This document shows, piece by piece, positions 37,313 through 48,169 of a stretch of 64,000 bases of DNA (positions within the stretch are counted from its first letter, which is position 1; the number at the start of each line of letters is the position of its first letter). Under the pieces are notes generated by a model, which was not told the DNA's origin, did not search any database, and saw only the letters and a program-made list of their open reading frames with translations. Both the position numbers and the translations under genes were made by a program. This stretch comes from Mya arenaria. Taxonomy: Eukaryota > Mollusca > Bivalvia > Myida > Myidae. The stretch lies in assembly GCF_026914265.1 (NCBI RefSeq), contig NC_069124.1, positions 20,129,648 through 20,193,647 of the forward strand. The letters run 5' to 3'.

Positions 37313-38826
37313 TTTAGACTTCAATAGTAATGTTTGATGATACACGATATCAAACGTAGAAAGTAAATTATATTCTGCGATAATACAAATCCAAATCGTT
37401 AAATGTTCCTATTCCAGGGAGCACAGCGACTATAGTTTCATCGAAACTGTACACGTCGTTGCGGTGTTTTCCTGGTCAATAAATAATATACTTCCTTGTT
37501 GTATTTGAATGGTTCAATATTTGTTTGATCTGATAACGACTAGATTGTGTTTCAAAATGGCCACTTTTGGACTTGTAGTGCCTATTTTTCCTGTTATTGC
37601 AAACTTATTGTCAATTTTGAACAATACATCTAATGAATGAGATATTGTTCCTTTGCAATAAATAGAAATGTTTGTTAACCAATACGAAAGTAATCATGTA
37701 TAAATGCTTTAAACCTGTGTATTCAAGTAGATATTGGCCGATCGTAAACGCTTCGCCATTGTATCTATTTCAAAAAAAGTAAGCCACAGTCGTTTTAAAT
37801 TTCACGTTTTAACCGATTGATTTTTCCGAACCGCTGTCTGCAAATTGTTTTATTTTATACTTATTTATTTTGAAACGATTGTGAAACATGTTTTTACAAC
37901 ATTATATTAATCACTTCCGTTGGCAAGATGCATTGCGAGAGTGTGTTCTTGTGTTGTGGGGAAAACCGGAGTAACTACTTGTCCGATTTGGTGACCACAA
38001 ACTGTCAGTTCAGTCAGTACATAAGGTCTGAAGATGCTGTATGATCGTGAATTTTCATTGCGGTAAAGGAAAAAATGGTGCCAATATCATCTAATGCAGC
38101 TGGATGGCAAAACAGTGGTATATTTTGAAGACTCGGCGTTTTAAAGCTGTTTTGACTATTGGAAATGTAATAACAGTCCTTAATTGGGCATTTGCTTTTT
38201 TATCCCTATTTTGATTTTCAAACATCAACTCGAAAAAACGCTCAGAGTCGCATTCTACCTTAAATGTTATGAACCTTCCTTTTCAAAAGCGTAGTGGTAC
38301 AATTGAAGCTATGTTTTGTGTACACAACGTTTTTTTTCTTTTATTTATAAACCAAGTAAGGGTTGGTTGATATCAGATGAGTATTTAACACTGATAAATA
38401 CCTTGTATGAAATATCAATCTTAATTCAAAATCTGATTTTCACTTAAGAAATTTAAGCAAAGTAGGGTCTTGTTTATTAGTAATTTACGGTACTGTTAAA
38501 GTTCCTATGATTTTCATCGCTCGAGACAAGGCAGTAAATCTTCTCTTTCGTTCACGTTAGTTGGATTTTTTGTTTATTTCTCAGCAATTGTTTGACGTTT
38601 TCCGCAGTGATTCGCCCTTATCTAATTGGCTATTCCCAAGCTTTATGTATAAATGATAAATTGACATTACATTTCTTATATGCTGTTTTTGTATGTTTGG
38701 CCATTTATAATTCGTTTTACAAATAAAATAAATAAATGGAGTTGAATGGAGTTGAATTTGGCAGGCTTGTATTGAAAGGCGATATTGGTGGCCACATTTC
38801 AACCATGAATTTCAGGGTTCGATCCT
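37313..38826. other. Relic of MIEAP intron sequence upstream of copy B
   Basis: Beyond the first 250 bp (promoter-like flank shared with A and C), 37,785-37,850 resembles 19,180-19,235 and 38,290-38,480 resembles 19,370-19,560, both inside intron 2 of copy A. The shared run 'gctatgttttgtg' is followed by 'aaccaagta' and then by 'attgataaata'-like sequence. This suggests the remains of a further, mostly deleted MIEAP copy. No exon survives. Confidence 0.45.
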
Positions 38827-38950
38827 AGTAAGGGGTTCTGTCTTCTGACCGCTGCAAAGGGTTACCAGTGCCAAGAATGGGCGCTGTCTTTTGACCGCTG
38901 CAAAATGATACCAGTGCCAATAAGGGACTCTTTTTTCTATCAACTACAAT
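38827..38950. repeat. Two-to-three-unit version of the 46-bp minisatellite
   Basis: agtaaggggttctgtcttctgaccgctgcaaagggttaccagtgcc is followed by one more similar unit and a degenerate half unit, then 'ttaccagtaag...gagtaaacggact'. The same right flank follows the last unit of the giant array at 62,815-62,860. Confidence 0.9.
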
Positions 38951-39477
38951 CGTTACCAGTAAGATTTTATACCGAGTAAACGGACTAAAGAGCGCATTAA
39001 GTCCGCCTAATCTGATTTAATTTTCAAGCTTGAATAAAGAAGTATTATCTAACTTAAGGCTAGTCTAAACCCAATAGTTTTTAATACAAGGTATACATTA
39101 AACGAACGTCCTTGTACGATAAAGATCAGGTTCGCGTAAGAGCATGGCTGTACATTCTGTATGTGTACCATCAGAAATCAACTCGATATTGTTATATTTA
39201 ATTTGTCTTAATGTATTGTTCATTTCAAAATAAAAATCACTCAGATTTTCCTTCGATTAGTGCCGTTTACTGTACACAAGTGGTTCGGATTGACAAAGAC
39301 GTTCTGATACCAATACTGACTCCATGGCACTGATATCAGATAGTATACAAACCGTCCTTAGGGCAATTTAAGCAAATGGGTGTCTTGTATCAATGTTTCC
39401 ATATGCACTTCTTTGTTATGAAAAATGATCACTTAAGCGTTTCACGCTCAACTTGGTTATGACAATATACTTGCCGT

Positions 39478-39863
39478 CGGCGGTGTCATTATGTGCGTAA
39501 ATTTAACCTACGCCAGATCATCAAAGCCTTTCATGATACTGAAACGAAACCTGGTACGCCTGTTTCAAGCGATTATGGTAACATGCTTGCATGGCACATA
39601 ACAGTACCATTTATAATTATAATCATTTATGCTCCCTTATCGACTGAAATGGATGAGTGTTTATTGGTCATTCTCACTAGCATATTTATCAACTGCAGCG
39701 AGAAACTGTCGGACGTTGACAAAGTTAGGATCGTCTTGATGAACAGGAGCACAGAGCAGGTTGAATGTAATTCATACAAATCTTGTCTTAAGCTTGATTT
39801 TAAAATACTTGTGTGGCGATTCTTCGACCCTAACCTATCACATATGGACACCGGTGTTTTGAC
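39478..39863 (+). CDS. Candidate exon of an unrecognised gene in a duplicated segment
   Basis: An open frame of over 120 codons ends at a perfect GTAAGT donor (39,864). It includes IIKAFHDTETKPGTPVSSDYG, a hydrophobic ITVPFIIIIIYAPL run and KLSDVDKVRIVLMNRSTEQ. There is no ATG in this frame at the start, so if real it is an internal exon. The duplicate at 63,280-63,660 keeps the donor but has a stop after NRSTEKVVCNS and a one-base insertion in its A-run. The older copy at 3.4-3.7 kb is not open. Chance openness remains possible and I recognise no family. Confidence 0.3.
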
Positions 39864-40566
39864 GTAAGTACGAGCGTATATTATCATTTCCAAAATCATC
39901 GCTGTGGCATAGCAGGTGACTGAAGGACAGGGGCAATATTTAGTGGTGTTTTGTATTATGATGAAAAGGTTACGCAGTCAATCCCAGTACAGCAACTGAG
40001 TAGAAATTCGCCAAAAACTACGCCTACAAAAAGTTGCGAGTTGTAATCATTGTGATTAAAATACCTATTCAATAATAACTGTTTTATTGAAAAGTTTATT
40101 AGCAATATCAATCAATTATTATAATTTTCGAAGCATGGTTTTTCACACGCATAAATTATAAGCGTCGTTTTACAAGCATTTTTTAACAATAAAGCCTGGA
40201 ACATAAAACATGAATAAACAAAACTGATAAAAACTGTAAAAGAACAGACAATGAAAACAAATGGTATGATTATCGTGGAAGTCAATAGGAAATAAAATGT
40301 ATATCAACGTTATATTGCAGTGTCTTCCAAACGTTTTGGTTAAATACGAGACAATCAATTTTGTTCATGATGGTGAACTTTAATACTACATTTCCATTCG
40401 AAAGGTTCACTATTATTCACATATTTTTTTATAAAAGAAATGTAATAAAAAATTAATCTGTCATATACAAAACATATTTTCTGATTTTGAGTCCAGACTC
40501 AGAACTGAGAACTTTCGTAAATATTGATCCAGGAGACCGTTTCAATAATAATGCTCTTAGTTGTTA

Positions 40567-40866
40567 TGCACTGGTCAATTGTAAACCACGACCCCCCCCC
40601 CCGCCCCCAAGGTCCGGGGAATAGCGGGGACTTTGACTTTAGGTCCAGCCAAGCCCGGGTAAAACCCCTCCCTGCAGGGACGAACTGCTGGTAAAATCCC
40701 CGTCAAATGACCCCGCACCCCAGGGACCCTAGATAAGGCCCAAACCACCACATTCACCCGGCACTGCAGGGCCATCTTGAAGGTAAATACACGGATCATT
40801 TCCCCGGCTATCCCCGGTTTACTCCCTGACCTGGGGGCGGGGGCGTGGTTACGATTGACTGGCGCA
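40567..40866. mobile_element. GC-rich MITE with TTA target duplication (PIF/Harbinger-like)
   Basis: tgcactggtcaattgtaaacc at the left pairs with the right end (gtggttacgattgactggcgca). TTA flanks both sides (40,564-40,566 and 40,867-40,869). A 3-bp TTA/TAA duplication is typical of PIF/Harbinger. The interior is far richer in GC than the surroundings and is itself rich in inverted pieces (cccgggtaa, ccccggctatccccgg). Confidence 0.85.
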
Positions 40867-41451
40867 TTATTAGTCGTAAATTGAAATTATCTTCGTATCA
40901 TGGCTTCGTTTCTTTGCTACATAATTATGTGAATGAATTTAACTTAGCCATTATTAATAGTGAACACAGTGTTCTGGTCCGGAGCAAAACGTGGCAATGA
41001 GTTAACACTTGTGACCTTTGTAAACATTAAAAAATAACTATTGTTAAAGAGATGAATAGAGTCCTTCATCGAAACGAGCACCAGGGTTTCAAATAATATT
41101 ACTTATAATAAACAACGATGTTCTGATCAATAGTTGCATTCTGAAAGAAGAATACTGTTATACCCAATGGAAAACAATTACTTCAGAAAAAGAAAAAAAA
41201 TACACATCTATAACAACATAAAAATATCGTAAGCAGACGGTCATCAGTTCAGTTTATAAATAAATAGCAGTTATCACAGCATCGGAGAATCAGGTTCGTT
41301 AACAGAACACGACAAAACACACATTTTGCATATATAACATGCTAAAAAATGTCCAAGTTTGAATGTTTAATATAACGCATTTAACAACTCTCACAATGCG
41401 ACGAAGCGCACTTAACACTATATAAATTGAAGAAGGAAAAACATGGAACAT

Positions 41452-41939
41452 TTAGTCTGGCTTCTTCAGATCCGAATGTTGAGCCTCAGAATAGAATGCC
41501 GGTTTAGATATGTCTGGATGGTTGATGTCCCAAACAACGTTAGGTATCGGTGTTTCAACTTTCATGCCAGGTTCCTTCAGGTCTGAAACCATCCTAGTCA
41601 TTGCTGGTCCGTTCCTTATATTCCCGTCTGTTGTTCCTATCGGCTGATGCAAAGGAGGCAGAAGGTTCCCCTTGTGACTGGCATTCGGCAAATCGAGATC
41701 AAAAATATTCGTCTGCACCGGAGCTGGCATGACAAGTATTTCACCATTTTGATGCAAGTCGAGGACTGTCGAAGATCGACTGAAGAACATGCTCTTCATG
41801 AAGCTCTTAGATGAGCTTAAACCACTCCTGGGTCGATCTTTCTTCTTGCATATGCAACAGTAAATGAGGAGCACAACCATGAGTATCAGAAGCAATCCTC
41901 CAAAAGCTCCGCCCACTATCCCTCCGATTGGCAGTTCGT
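41452..41939 (-). CDS. Alternative terminal exon 2: membrane segment plus long tail
   Basis: Acceptor ATTGCAG, same entry phase and same first Asp as the exon at 42.2 kb. Encodes DELPIGGIVGGAFGG, a membrane segment with GxxxG spacing (LLLILMVVLLIYCC), a basic stop-transfer run (KKKDRPR) and a cytoplasmic tail of about 130 residues rich in Ser and Pro. Tyr occurs only near the end (AFYSEAQHSDLKKPD). The 3' untranslated region (41,165-41,450) is conserved in the pseudogene at 6.7 kb, so this terminal exon existed before the duplication. Confidence 0.7.
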
Positions 41940-44900
41940 CTGCAATAATAATTTGAATAAAAAATATGAATCTGTATAAGTTATGAAAATCTGAAAATAA
42001 ATCAAAAAGAGTTATGGTGAAGACGTTATAATGTAACACTTAATACATTATGGAAATCAAAGAAAGAAAACACTTGAAACGGAAAGGCAAAAGTGAAGAA
42101 AAGACTATAAACGGAATGAAGGAAATTATAAAACCTTGGAAAAGAGCAATACGGAGATTGATAGACTGGTTTTCTAAAAGGTTTTCGTCCGTCTAAGACT
42201 TCTTTCTTCTGTATCTGCGCCTTGTTCTTCTTCTAGTTTTATTGGTGTGACTGTATTACGTTTTAAACGTTCTAGATGGCTATAATAAATTATAATAGCT
42301 CCAACTAAAAGAACGAACAACGATCCCCCTCCAAGTAGAGAACGGACAATGGCACCAGTGGGTGACTTAGCGTCTGAAATAGTAAGCAGCTGTTCGATCA
42401 GGAAATTTATACAGTCGAAACCCGTTGGCTCGAACTCGCTAGGCTCGAATTCTTCGTCGGCACGAACTAGATGTAAAGGGCCGATTTATTTAATATGAAG
42501 GTAAATATTCCCGCTTTGTTCGAATTTTCCGAGGCTCGATGTATTTTCGCCGATCCCTGTTCGAGCCAACGGGGTTCGACTGTATAAGATACGATACTTC
42601 ACGACAGTGTGCTCATCATGCGTGGGGTGTTAACGTAAACGTCGCACTGAGCTGATCCAACGACTGATACACATGTGTGTGCTGTGTGAACCTGGTAATA
42701 ATCGCATGCAAAGAACAAAGCCAGAAACGTTGAATAATAGTTAAGCAGAAAAGTTTTGGCAGGAGAAAAGGATACTTGCAATTGCTAGATAGCTTTTGTT
42801 ATTTCTAGATAGTTCTTGATTTTTCTAGATAGTTCTTGTTATTTCTAGATAGTTCCAAATTGGATGTTGTAGTACTTATAAACAAACTTTGAAAGAGGTG
42901 AACTAAAGTATAAAATAAACAAGGAGCAAGCATATATGTACAACATGTTAATTAAGGAAACAATGTGACAGAAGAGTTAGAGTACAACACTCATTTTATA
43001 GGCATTTTTTAAAAAGAGGAACATTTAAAAAAAACAGACATATAATGTTTTATTAGAAATAATATACGACTGCAATAATTAATCAAAATTTATCGAAAAT
43101 AAGGTGTGTGTTTTTTAAATTTAATGTAAATGATGTGTTCTTTTTTAAACATAAGTGTCGTAAGTCAACATTGAAATATATAAATATTATTTAATGTTTG
43201 TGTCCCATTATTTGCTAACTTTTTTTAATAAAGGAACAATAAATAAATCATAAATCGTTGATTTAGTACCATCAGGTTTCTTTGTAGTTGTTGGTGCTGC
43301 TGTCGTTGCTGCTTTAGTTGTGGGTGGGGCTGTTGTTGGTGCGTCCGATGTGGTTCTGGTCGTTAATGATGTTGTTGACGTAGTGCTGCTCGTGGACGCT
43401 GATGGAAGACAAGAGAAATCTCATTTACAGAGCTTGAAGTTTCACAAATCAAATAGGTAACATAATTTGGAACACTTTTGAATGTTATTTAGCATAATGG
43501 GAGCGTTATACAGAATTCAGAATAGATATTTAAAATTATTAGTTGGCTTAAAAAATGTACATGTTGGCGAGTTTGTGGGATTGAAATGTCCAAATAAACT
43601 GTATTCGGGTACTTTGGAATATGTAGCAAGGCATTTGGGGTTTGAGATGTTAAATCGAAATCGATGACATTCAAGTTCACGCCCGACACATATACTCGAA
43701 GAAAAAAAAATGAAGAAAATATTCTGTTTGAAAGGGACTTAAACTAGTTAGATTAATGTCTTTAACACACTCTCAAGAATGTGATCATCGTCATCACTAT
43801 TATGTTAAATATAGCGCTAACCGATTAACTTATGATTGTTGTGTCTAACATAGTCATAACTTCTTGGATGGGAATATCTTTGTTGTAAGCCTTTTGCTTT
43901 TTATCCATAGCCATTAAACGGTTGATAAACACACAAAGAGGAAACTATTTTGTTTTCCCTAGAATAATTCGAGGCTATGACTAAGACTTCAGGGATACGA
44001 TTCAATCGAAACTCTTTGGCCATTTTCAATCGAAAATAACCTCGGATGTATATAAACGGTTTACTATGTCAGAAATGTTTTACATCAAACTACCTTACTA
44101 GTAACTCGCGTAGTAATTTCAATTTAGCAAATAAACTGAATGACTTTTCTCTTGAGAATCCTAATTATTGATGCAATAAAACTCGTCACAGGCAACATAT
44201 TGAAACTTAGTTATACAAAATATAGATTTATACACTACAATTAACTAATATTATTTTAAATTTTACGAACTACTTCAACTGATGTGCCGAGGTTGTTTTC
44301 GGCGAGGCTCTGAATGAAAAAGGTTTAAATGAGAGTAAGAAAATGGTTCAAACGACAGAGAGTACAAGGCGGAAATCAAACTCGTGACCCTTGTGTTATT
44401 CGCAGGAATAAGTGCTTATCATTTTGCGTTTTTAAAAATCAAAGTCTTAACAGAATAATGCTTATAACGTTGCCAGATATTTTTAATGGTAGCATTACTC
44501 CATTACGGTATCTGATGATTTTTGTTTATTATGTCATTGACCTTGGTGTCGAATGTTGATGTCTGGTGACCTCATATAATGTTGGTATAATTCGAAAGTG
44601 AAAAACTTTAAGTTTAAGCAGTTGTATATTGTCTATTTAACTAAAATCAGAAGTGATCTTCTTTCATGGTCAAAACATCTAGTTTATGAGTAAATATTTA
44701 CATACTCTTCGTCTATCATTAAAGGGACAAGACACCAGATGGCCGCAAAATGTGCAAATACCGTATTTCCTCAAAAAAGCATAGAATTGTCATTTCGAAC
44801 TACTATGAGGCCGACAATACATCACTTCACATGTGAAGACCAATTGAAATTCTGATAGTTTAAGGGAGACAATTCATGCAGATTGATTTTACTTTCATAC

Positions 44901-46486
44901 AAGTTATTGGTTTTTGTTTCCCTTAGACAGTATGTTATATGGTTGAGTGATTTCTTTGAAATTGGTCAGATGACTGTAATAATCATTGTTGCAAAGATTT
45001 TCCGTCCATTGTTGGAAACGTTTGAGAAGTTGTGGAAGCTTTTAATTTGATCTTGTCGAAGTAAACGAAAACCATTATGGTCAGTATTGGTTGCATTTGA
45101 TCCATTAACTATTCTATTTGTGTTTGCAATATGTTGGATATGTAATCATGATTTCGTGGTATTAGACTTTTGAGGATTCGCTTTAATATAGCATAATCTG
45201 CTAATTGTTCTTTACATTTAATATTGCATTCATGGTTTTGGGCTTTCAGTTATAACCAGCATGGACTGCATTCACCTGAGAGATGAATGGTTGAGAGTGT
45301 GGAGTTCAGTCCATCAGACTTGGTAGGTGATTGATGTAAACTGTTTGTACATGTTTGTTTATTGTATATGTACATTGTTATGTCATTGTATGTGATATGT
45401 CATTTTAACGCCACAAGACAATTACTTGACACATGTGTAATATCATATTTAAGTAACGCGTGTATTTTTTGTTTACTACATTCAAATTATATTACAAGAA
45501 CAGTCATATATGTATTGTAATAAGTATTGTTACTCTTTTCTATTTTCAGAACGTGCTCTCTTATATTATATCGATTACATTTACTGGAACTACATGTTTA
45601 TGATAACTTAAACGGTGCAATAAAGATTAAAACGAACCCGTGCCTTTCTAACATTCCCATAAGAACTATTTGATTAGCATGGAAAGTTTAGATTGGTAAT
45701 ACATAATTAAAATAATATTTCGTCGTGGCTCAGCTTGGTTTACCCGTTTAATAATTGCGCAAAATGGTTTCCCAGCTTGTAGTGTGTATATTTAGCTTGT
45801 GAAAGTCACGTGACATGAGCCGATGTTAATTTTATAATTACTGGGATTTACTTGGTAGACAAACCCAGCAAACTTCGAATTCGAAAAAAATATGCAAAAA
45901 CAGTGAAAGATACATGTGGCGTAAGCGTTGTGATACACCAGAAAGCAGGATTCAATGCGTTGTACACAACGATATCAATTTTAAGTAAGTTTTTGACATT
46001 ATTTTTTTTGCAATTGTATCATCTGGTGTCTAGTCCCTTTAAACCCTGTATACAAAAATAATATGAGGTCATTAGACATCTTAAATTGAGGCCACTGTAC
46101 ATCGGATATCTAGTTAGCATAACATATCATAACGTAACGTGACGAAATGTAGCTCTTTACGTAACGTTATGTTATGTAATTTAGCGCAAAGCAACGTAAC
46201 ATAACATATAACCTTACACATATTTTTCTTTGTAATGTTATAAATATAAATCGGACATAAATAAAACGGTGAGTGGTCATACAGGTGCTGGTGGTACTAG
46301 TTGTTGTCGTAGTTGTTGTAGTTGTTGCTCCGTTTGAACGAGTCCGGATCTGGAAGCCTTTGAACTCATTCGTATCGTCCGAAGTAAAGAGGAGATATGA
46401 CGTATTACCAGTTGCAGAGAAGGATGGGTGATTAGAAGGATCGGCACAGCAAAACTCAGCTATCAGCGGATCAGAGCTGCTGTTCC
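41452..46486 (-). CDS. CUB-like, Thr-rich single-pass membrane protein (3' part of gene)
   Basis: Exons 46,283-46,486, 43,270-43,398, and one of two terminal exons (42,174-42,373 or 41,452-41,939). All junctions are phase 1, typical of extracellular modules. The first exon ends a CUB-like domain (LIAEFCCADPSNHPS, then YLLFTSDDTNEFKGFQI, fitting the F-x-S-D...GF pattern) and runs into a Thr-rich stalk that continues through the 43-residue second exon (TTSTTSLTTRTTSDAPTTAP). Thr-rich stalks of this kind are usually O-glycosylated. Upstream exons and the signal peptide are not identified; 51.4 and 52.3 kb exons are candidates. Function unknown; cell-surface location inferred. Confidence 0.65.
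42174..42373 (-). CDS. Alternative terminal exon 1: membrane segment plus short tail
   Basis: Acceptor TTTCAG, entering in phase 1 (g|ac gives Asp). Encodes DAKSPTGAIVRSLLGGGSL, a membrane segment (FVLLVGAIIIYY), then a charged tail of about 30 residues (HLERLKRNTV, EEEQGADTEERSLRRTKTF) and a stop. It has its own stop and cannot be joined to the next exon in a full-length frame, so it is probably an alternative 3' end. Confidence 0.65.
42412..42582. mobile_element. Pogo/mariner-type MITE, second copy
   Basis: cagtcgaaacccgttggctc at the left pairs with gagccaacggggttcgactg at the right; TA on both sides (42,410-42,411 and 42,583-42,584). It sits just upstream of the first alternative terminal exon of the CUB gene, about 40 bp from its acceptor, on the intron side. 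Confidence 0.88.
43270..43398 (-). CDS. Thr-rich stalk exon
   Basis: 129 bp, 43 codons, phase 1 both ends; acceptor CATCAG, donor GTACTA. Composition is almost entirely Thr, Ser, Ala and Pro with a KKPD end. A likely O-glycosylated spacer between the CUB domain and the membrane. Confidence 0.7.
43399..44719. other. Intron of the CUB gene, no feature seen
   Basis: AT-rich intron sequence between the stalk exon and the inverted-repeat element at 44,720. No exon and no recognised repeat. Confidence 0.4.
44720..46042. mobile_element. 1.3-kb inverted-repeat element, 'aaagggactagacaccagatg' family
   Basis: taaagggacaagacaccagatgg at the left pairs with catctggtgtctagtccctttaa at the right with one mismatch. 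The interior contains no transposase-like frame; a short open stretch near 45,860-45,990 is part of the repeat consensus (also present, broken, at 2,925-3,145). Non-autonomous DNA element, in an intron of the CUB gene. Confidence 0.8.
46100..46212. repeat. Short 'cataacgtaac' inverted and direct repeats
   Basis: cataacatatcataacgtaacgtgac faces gtaacgttatgttatgtaa, then gcaacgtaacataacatata. A similar but shorter set (tagcatagcgtagcatagcc) lies at 8,206-8,232, in the same relative place beside the CUB pseudogene. Confidence 0.6.
46283..46486 (-). CDS. CUB-like exon with start of Thr-rich stalk
   Basis: 204 bp, phase 1 to phase 1, acceptor CATTCAG, donor GTATGA. CUB signature: Cys-Cys after EF, then the C-terminal strand YLLFTSDDTNEFKGFQIRTR, followed by nine Thr in a row and STTST. 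Only the C-terminal half of a CUB domain is present, so another exon must precede it. The decayed copy at 8.4 kb shares this exon. Confidence 0.7.
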
Positions 46487-46519
46487 CTGAATGATGAGAT
46501 GACAAAGTATTGTTTGTAA

Positions 46520-47520
46520 AGATTATATATAAAAGCAACAAAAGCCCTGGATCTGACGGAATAACTGCAGAGTTTAACAAAAAAAGATGGAATAGCATAT
46601 AACAATATTTAATAAATTCACCAATTGAGTTATTGAACGTAGATTGTAAAATTGCCACAAAAGCTGTAAACAATCGAATAAAAAAAGTGTTAGCCTTAAT
46701 AATATGCTATGTTCAATTTGGGGTTGTCAAAGGTCGCTATATATAGGATACACTGTTAGATATTTTATATCATTTAATATTTGGAAAAAAATAATAAACC
46801 ATGGTTATTGTTCTTTGCAGACATTGCGAAGGCTTTTGACAGCTAAGGCCACAAAAACATCTTATAATGGCTACAATTTAATTTTGGACCTGATAATTTG
46901 GACTGGACAAAGCTTTTTTTACATTTTTTTGAAATTCAAAGTTTGATTATTAATAATTGAAACCTCTCACAATATGCTGGACTAAAAAAGCGTTCAACAG
47001 AGTTGTCCATTGTCTGCGACCTCTATCTCACTATACTGCAAACAATCCTCAAATTGAAGGAATTAAAAGACTCATCTCTGTTTTAAAAATGATAATAGAC
47101 AAGCATTTGAAACTCGTGTAAAGACAATATAAATATTTTCTGATTGGTCAGGCCTCAACCTCAACATAATTGAATCCATAATACTTAGAGTGGGACAAAT
47201 AAAAAACACACTTCCTTAACACTATAATATTTATATGGACTTCTGACAGCGCAACTACATTAGGAATGTATTTTACAAATAACAGACAATTAGATATACA
47301 AAAGAACAAAGAAAACAAAATAAAATAATTCATAATCGTCTTAAAACAGTGGCAGAACAGAAAGCTCATACTTATGGGAAACGTTACGGTCGTTGAAACC
47401 TTTGTACTTCCGGAACTTATATACCCTTTGACAATACTTCCTATTCCATGTAAGCAAACTATTGACGACATTAAAAAAACAGTGTTGAGCTGAATGATTG
47501 GGTTAATATGGGCATGCAAA
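46520..47520 (+). mobile_element. LINE reverse transcriptase remnant (L1/Tx1-like)
   Basis: Decayed reverse transcriptase, readable by switching frames: KSPGSDGITAEF near 46,540, then PIELLNVDCKIATKAVNNRI near 46,620, QRSLYIGYTVR near 46,730, FADIAKAFDS near 46,820 (the D of the catalytic A motif) and a CPLS scrap near 47,005. After the polymerase core come LGMYFTNNRQLDIQKNK and HNRLKTVAEQKAH near 47,250-47,370 and ETFVLPELIYPLTILP near 47,400. Many stops and frameshifts; inactive. It is opposite in orientation to the CUB gene and lies just upstream of its CUB exon. Confidence 0.8.
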
Positions 47521-48169
47521 TGTATTCATCCGCGAACGTATGTGCGTTTATGTGCAGGCGTGTTTGTGCGGCTGTGTGTGAGTGTGCATCAAGTTATACA
47601 CAAAAAACAACACACAATTGTTTTTTGCCATAAACGCCCTCATGTAAATGAATTGATTTGTACTCTGTGACATACTATGACTTTGACTACACCAATTAGA
47701 TTATTAAGGTGCATAACAAGTAAGGTTAAGGCAATGCAAAGCAAATTTAATATTTTAATGTTTGAAAAAACTCATAATAACAAACACAAGTATATTAATT
47801 TACCTAATACTGAATATCATACAAGCATTTACAGTACAAATAAATGATTCCTACTTTAAACATAAGAAGGTAAACGAAACAGATTGAGTTTACTTAAAAC
47901 TAATTATTGCAGTTATCTGACAATTAACCTGTACTAAACTATTTTAATATGTAAAACAGCATTGTGTATATTTTCGATTTTTAAGGTTCTGCGAATAACC
48001 TGGAAAAATGGTTTGACCACCTCAGCAGTTTGAAATGAATATAAATTCCCTGTAGTTGATGTTGTTAGCACCATTCCATCATTGAATATAACGATGTATG
48101 CAGAAAGTATGAAAATATTTAATTATTTAAAGTATGAGTCTTTAAACTGAATTATACATCTATAACAGT
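47521..48169. other. Non-coding, one unexplained short open frame
   Basis: A GT-rich run (47,540-47,590) and AT-rich DNA. The minus strand is open for about 55 codons around 47,960-48,130 (IVIFNDGMVLTTSTTGN...), but no acceptor precedes it. Possibly a repeat fragment. Confidence 0.35.

Noticed and set aside
40575..40799. Minus-strand GC-rich open frame
   Set aside because: It falls entirely inside the TTA-flanked MITE; openness follows from high GC.
44329..44559. Possible tRNA-derived SINE from a B-box-like complement (aatcaaactcgtgacc)
   Set aside because: No A box, no tail repeat and no second copy in the window.
45852..46061. Plus-strand open stretch KPSKLRIRKKYAKTVKDTCG
   Set aside because: It is part of the interior of the 44.7-46.0 kb inverted-repeat element; the related copy at 2.9-3.1 kb is broken, and nothing resembles a transposase.
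47148..47519. Minus-strand 123-codon open frame
   Set aside because: It is the complement of the plus-strand LINE remnant; the plus strand carries the recognisable reverse-transcriptase motifs.
47960..48130. Minus-strand open stretch IVIFNDGMVLTTSTTGN
   Set aside because: No acceptor precedes it and no start codon fits; it cannot be joined in phase to the CUB exons. Probably a repeat fragment.
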